Positions 32,843 through 33,565 of a stretch of DNA of 33,565 nucleotides are shown piece by piece. Source of the stretch: Candidatus Kuenenia stuttgartensis (GTDB taxonomy: Bacteria > Planctomycetota > Planctomycetia > Pirellulales > UBA1268); contig CAMDFJ010000015.1 of NCBI GenBank assembly GCA_945897435.1, positions 1 to 33,565 on the forward strand, read 5' to 3'. The stretch's first letter is position 1. The number at the start of each line of letters is the position of its first letter. A model generated the notes under the pieces. That model had not been told where the DNA came from, searched no databases, and worked only from the letters and a program-made list of their open reading frames with translations. The translations under genes and the position numbers were made by a program.

Positions 32843-33565
32843 TCAGCCGGTCTCCCCTGGAAGCGTTTCACAGGGCAGGCCGAACGTGTCGGCAACCGCG
32901 CGGTAGACGAGCCGCCCGCGATAGACGTTCACCGCCGAGCGGATCGACTGGCTCTCGCGAATCGCGGCATCGACGCCCCGGCTGGCCAGCTGGAGCACGT
33001 AGGGCAACGTCGCGTTGCAGAGTGCGTAGGTGCTGGTCCGGCCCACGGCGCCCGGCATGTTCGTCACGCAGTAGTGGACGACATCATCCACCACGAAGGT
33101 CGGCTCCGCATGGGTCGTGGGCCGGCTGGTTGCAACGCAGCCTCCCTGATCGATCGCCACATCGATGATCACCGCTCCCGGCTTCATCAGCTTCAGGTCC
33201 TCTCGCTCGACGAGATGCGGGGCCCGCGCGCCCGGAATCAACACGCTGCCGATCACCAGATCGGATCGGGCGATCTGCTCGCGGATCGTATGCCGATCGG
33301 AATAGAGGCAGTCCACATTGGCGGGCGTGACGTCGTCGAGATACCGCAACCGCTCGAGGTTTGTGTCGAGCAGGGCGACACTGGCGCCGAACCCGGCGGC
33401 GACCTTGGCCGCGTTGGCACCGACCGTGCCCGCCCCGAGCACCGTGACATGCGCGGGCGCCACGCCCGGCACGCCGCCAAGGAGGATGCCGCGGCCCATC
33501 TGCGGCTTTTCCAGATACTTGGCACCTTCCTGGATGCTCATCCGGCCCGCGACCTCGCTCATCGG
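32843..33565 (-). CDS. ald: Alanine dehydrogenase, C-terminal part
   Basis: The C-terminal about 240 residues of an NAD-dependent L-alanine dehydrogenase, which interconverts alanine and pyruvate plus ammonia. The gene runs off the right edge: the codon before the apparent first Met is Pro, giving PMSEVAGRMSIQEGA, an internal segment of the family. The nucleotide-binding fold VTVLGAGTVGANAAKVAAGFGA follows GILLGGVPGVAP. The motifs IGSVLIPGARAPHLV and NMPGAVGRTSTYALCNATLPY are characteristic. No truncation inside the window is seen. Confidence 0.95.
   Translation of the reverse strand, partial: PMSEVAGRMSIQEGAKYLEKPQMGRGILLGGVPGVAPAHVTVLGAGTVGANAAKVAAGFGASVALLDTNLERLRYLDDVTPANVDCLYSDRHTIREQIARSDLVIGSVLIPGARAPHLVEREDLKLMKPGAVIIDVAIDQGGCVATSRPTTHAEPTFVVDDVVHYCVTNMPGAVGRTSTYALCNATLPYVLQLASRGVDAAIRESQSIRSAVNVYRGRLVYRAVADTFGLPCETLPGETG

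Overview
The window is a high-GC (roughly two-thirds GC) bacterial chromosome segment. The gene content and protein style suggest a planctomycete, probably of the Pirellulales type: an ECF sigma factor next to a membrane protein with a DUF1559-like tail, a PEGA lipoprotein, a DUF1570-like metalloprotease, a large LptD-like outer-membrane protein, and start codons with weak or no Shine-Dalgarno signals. This assignment is an inference from content; there is no rRNA or other marker here. I see no tRNA, rRNA, CRISPR array, transposase or phage gene.

Layout. (1) Positions 1-8067, all on the minus strand: carB, the fused 23S rRNA methyltransferase rlmKL, then a branched-chain-amino-acid-type ABC importer (lipoprotein binding protein, LivH-type permease, start of a LivM-type permease cut by the window edge). 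Spacings are short and livH/livM overlap by ATGA. (2) 8190-9179: an AhpD-like protein on plus, then 459 bp of non-coding DNA. This gap holds a terminator-like hairpin, two identical 70-bp repeats built from three TCC-triloop hairpins, a degenerate third copy and a separate imperfect inverted repeat. (3) 9180-11523, minus: a PEGA lipoprotein, a PaaK-like adenylating enzyme and a DUF971 protein, the last two overlapping by ATGA. (4) 11717-18721, plus: a PP2C phosphatase with membrane segments coupled to an LptF/LptG-type permease, then a sugar-phosphate isomerase-like protein, a sialidase-like protein and a membrane/metalloprotease fusion. (5) 18800-20866: transketolase behind a recognisable promoter. 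(6) 20904-22649, minus: an ECF sigma factor and its probable membrane partner. (7) 22779-24368, plus: an NCS2-like permease, converging on and overlapping the 3' end of a 1094-aa LptD-like protein on minus. (8) 27927-33565: an RND/MMPL exporter and leucyl aminopeptidase on plus, then mtnA and a partial alanine dehydrogenase on minus.

Biologically, most of the window is core metabolism (pyrimidine/arginine precursor synthesis, pentose phosphate pathway, methionine salvage, amino-acid uptake and turnover) and outer-envelope building (LptF/G-type permease, LptD-like protein, RND/MMPL exporter, lipoproteins). I found no clear defence or mobile system. The least explained parts are the triloop-hairpin repeats after the AhpD-like gene, the palindrome in front of the sigma gene, the sigma-linked DUF1559-like membrane protein, and the membrane-domain/HExxH fusion protein.
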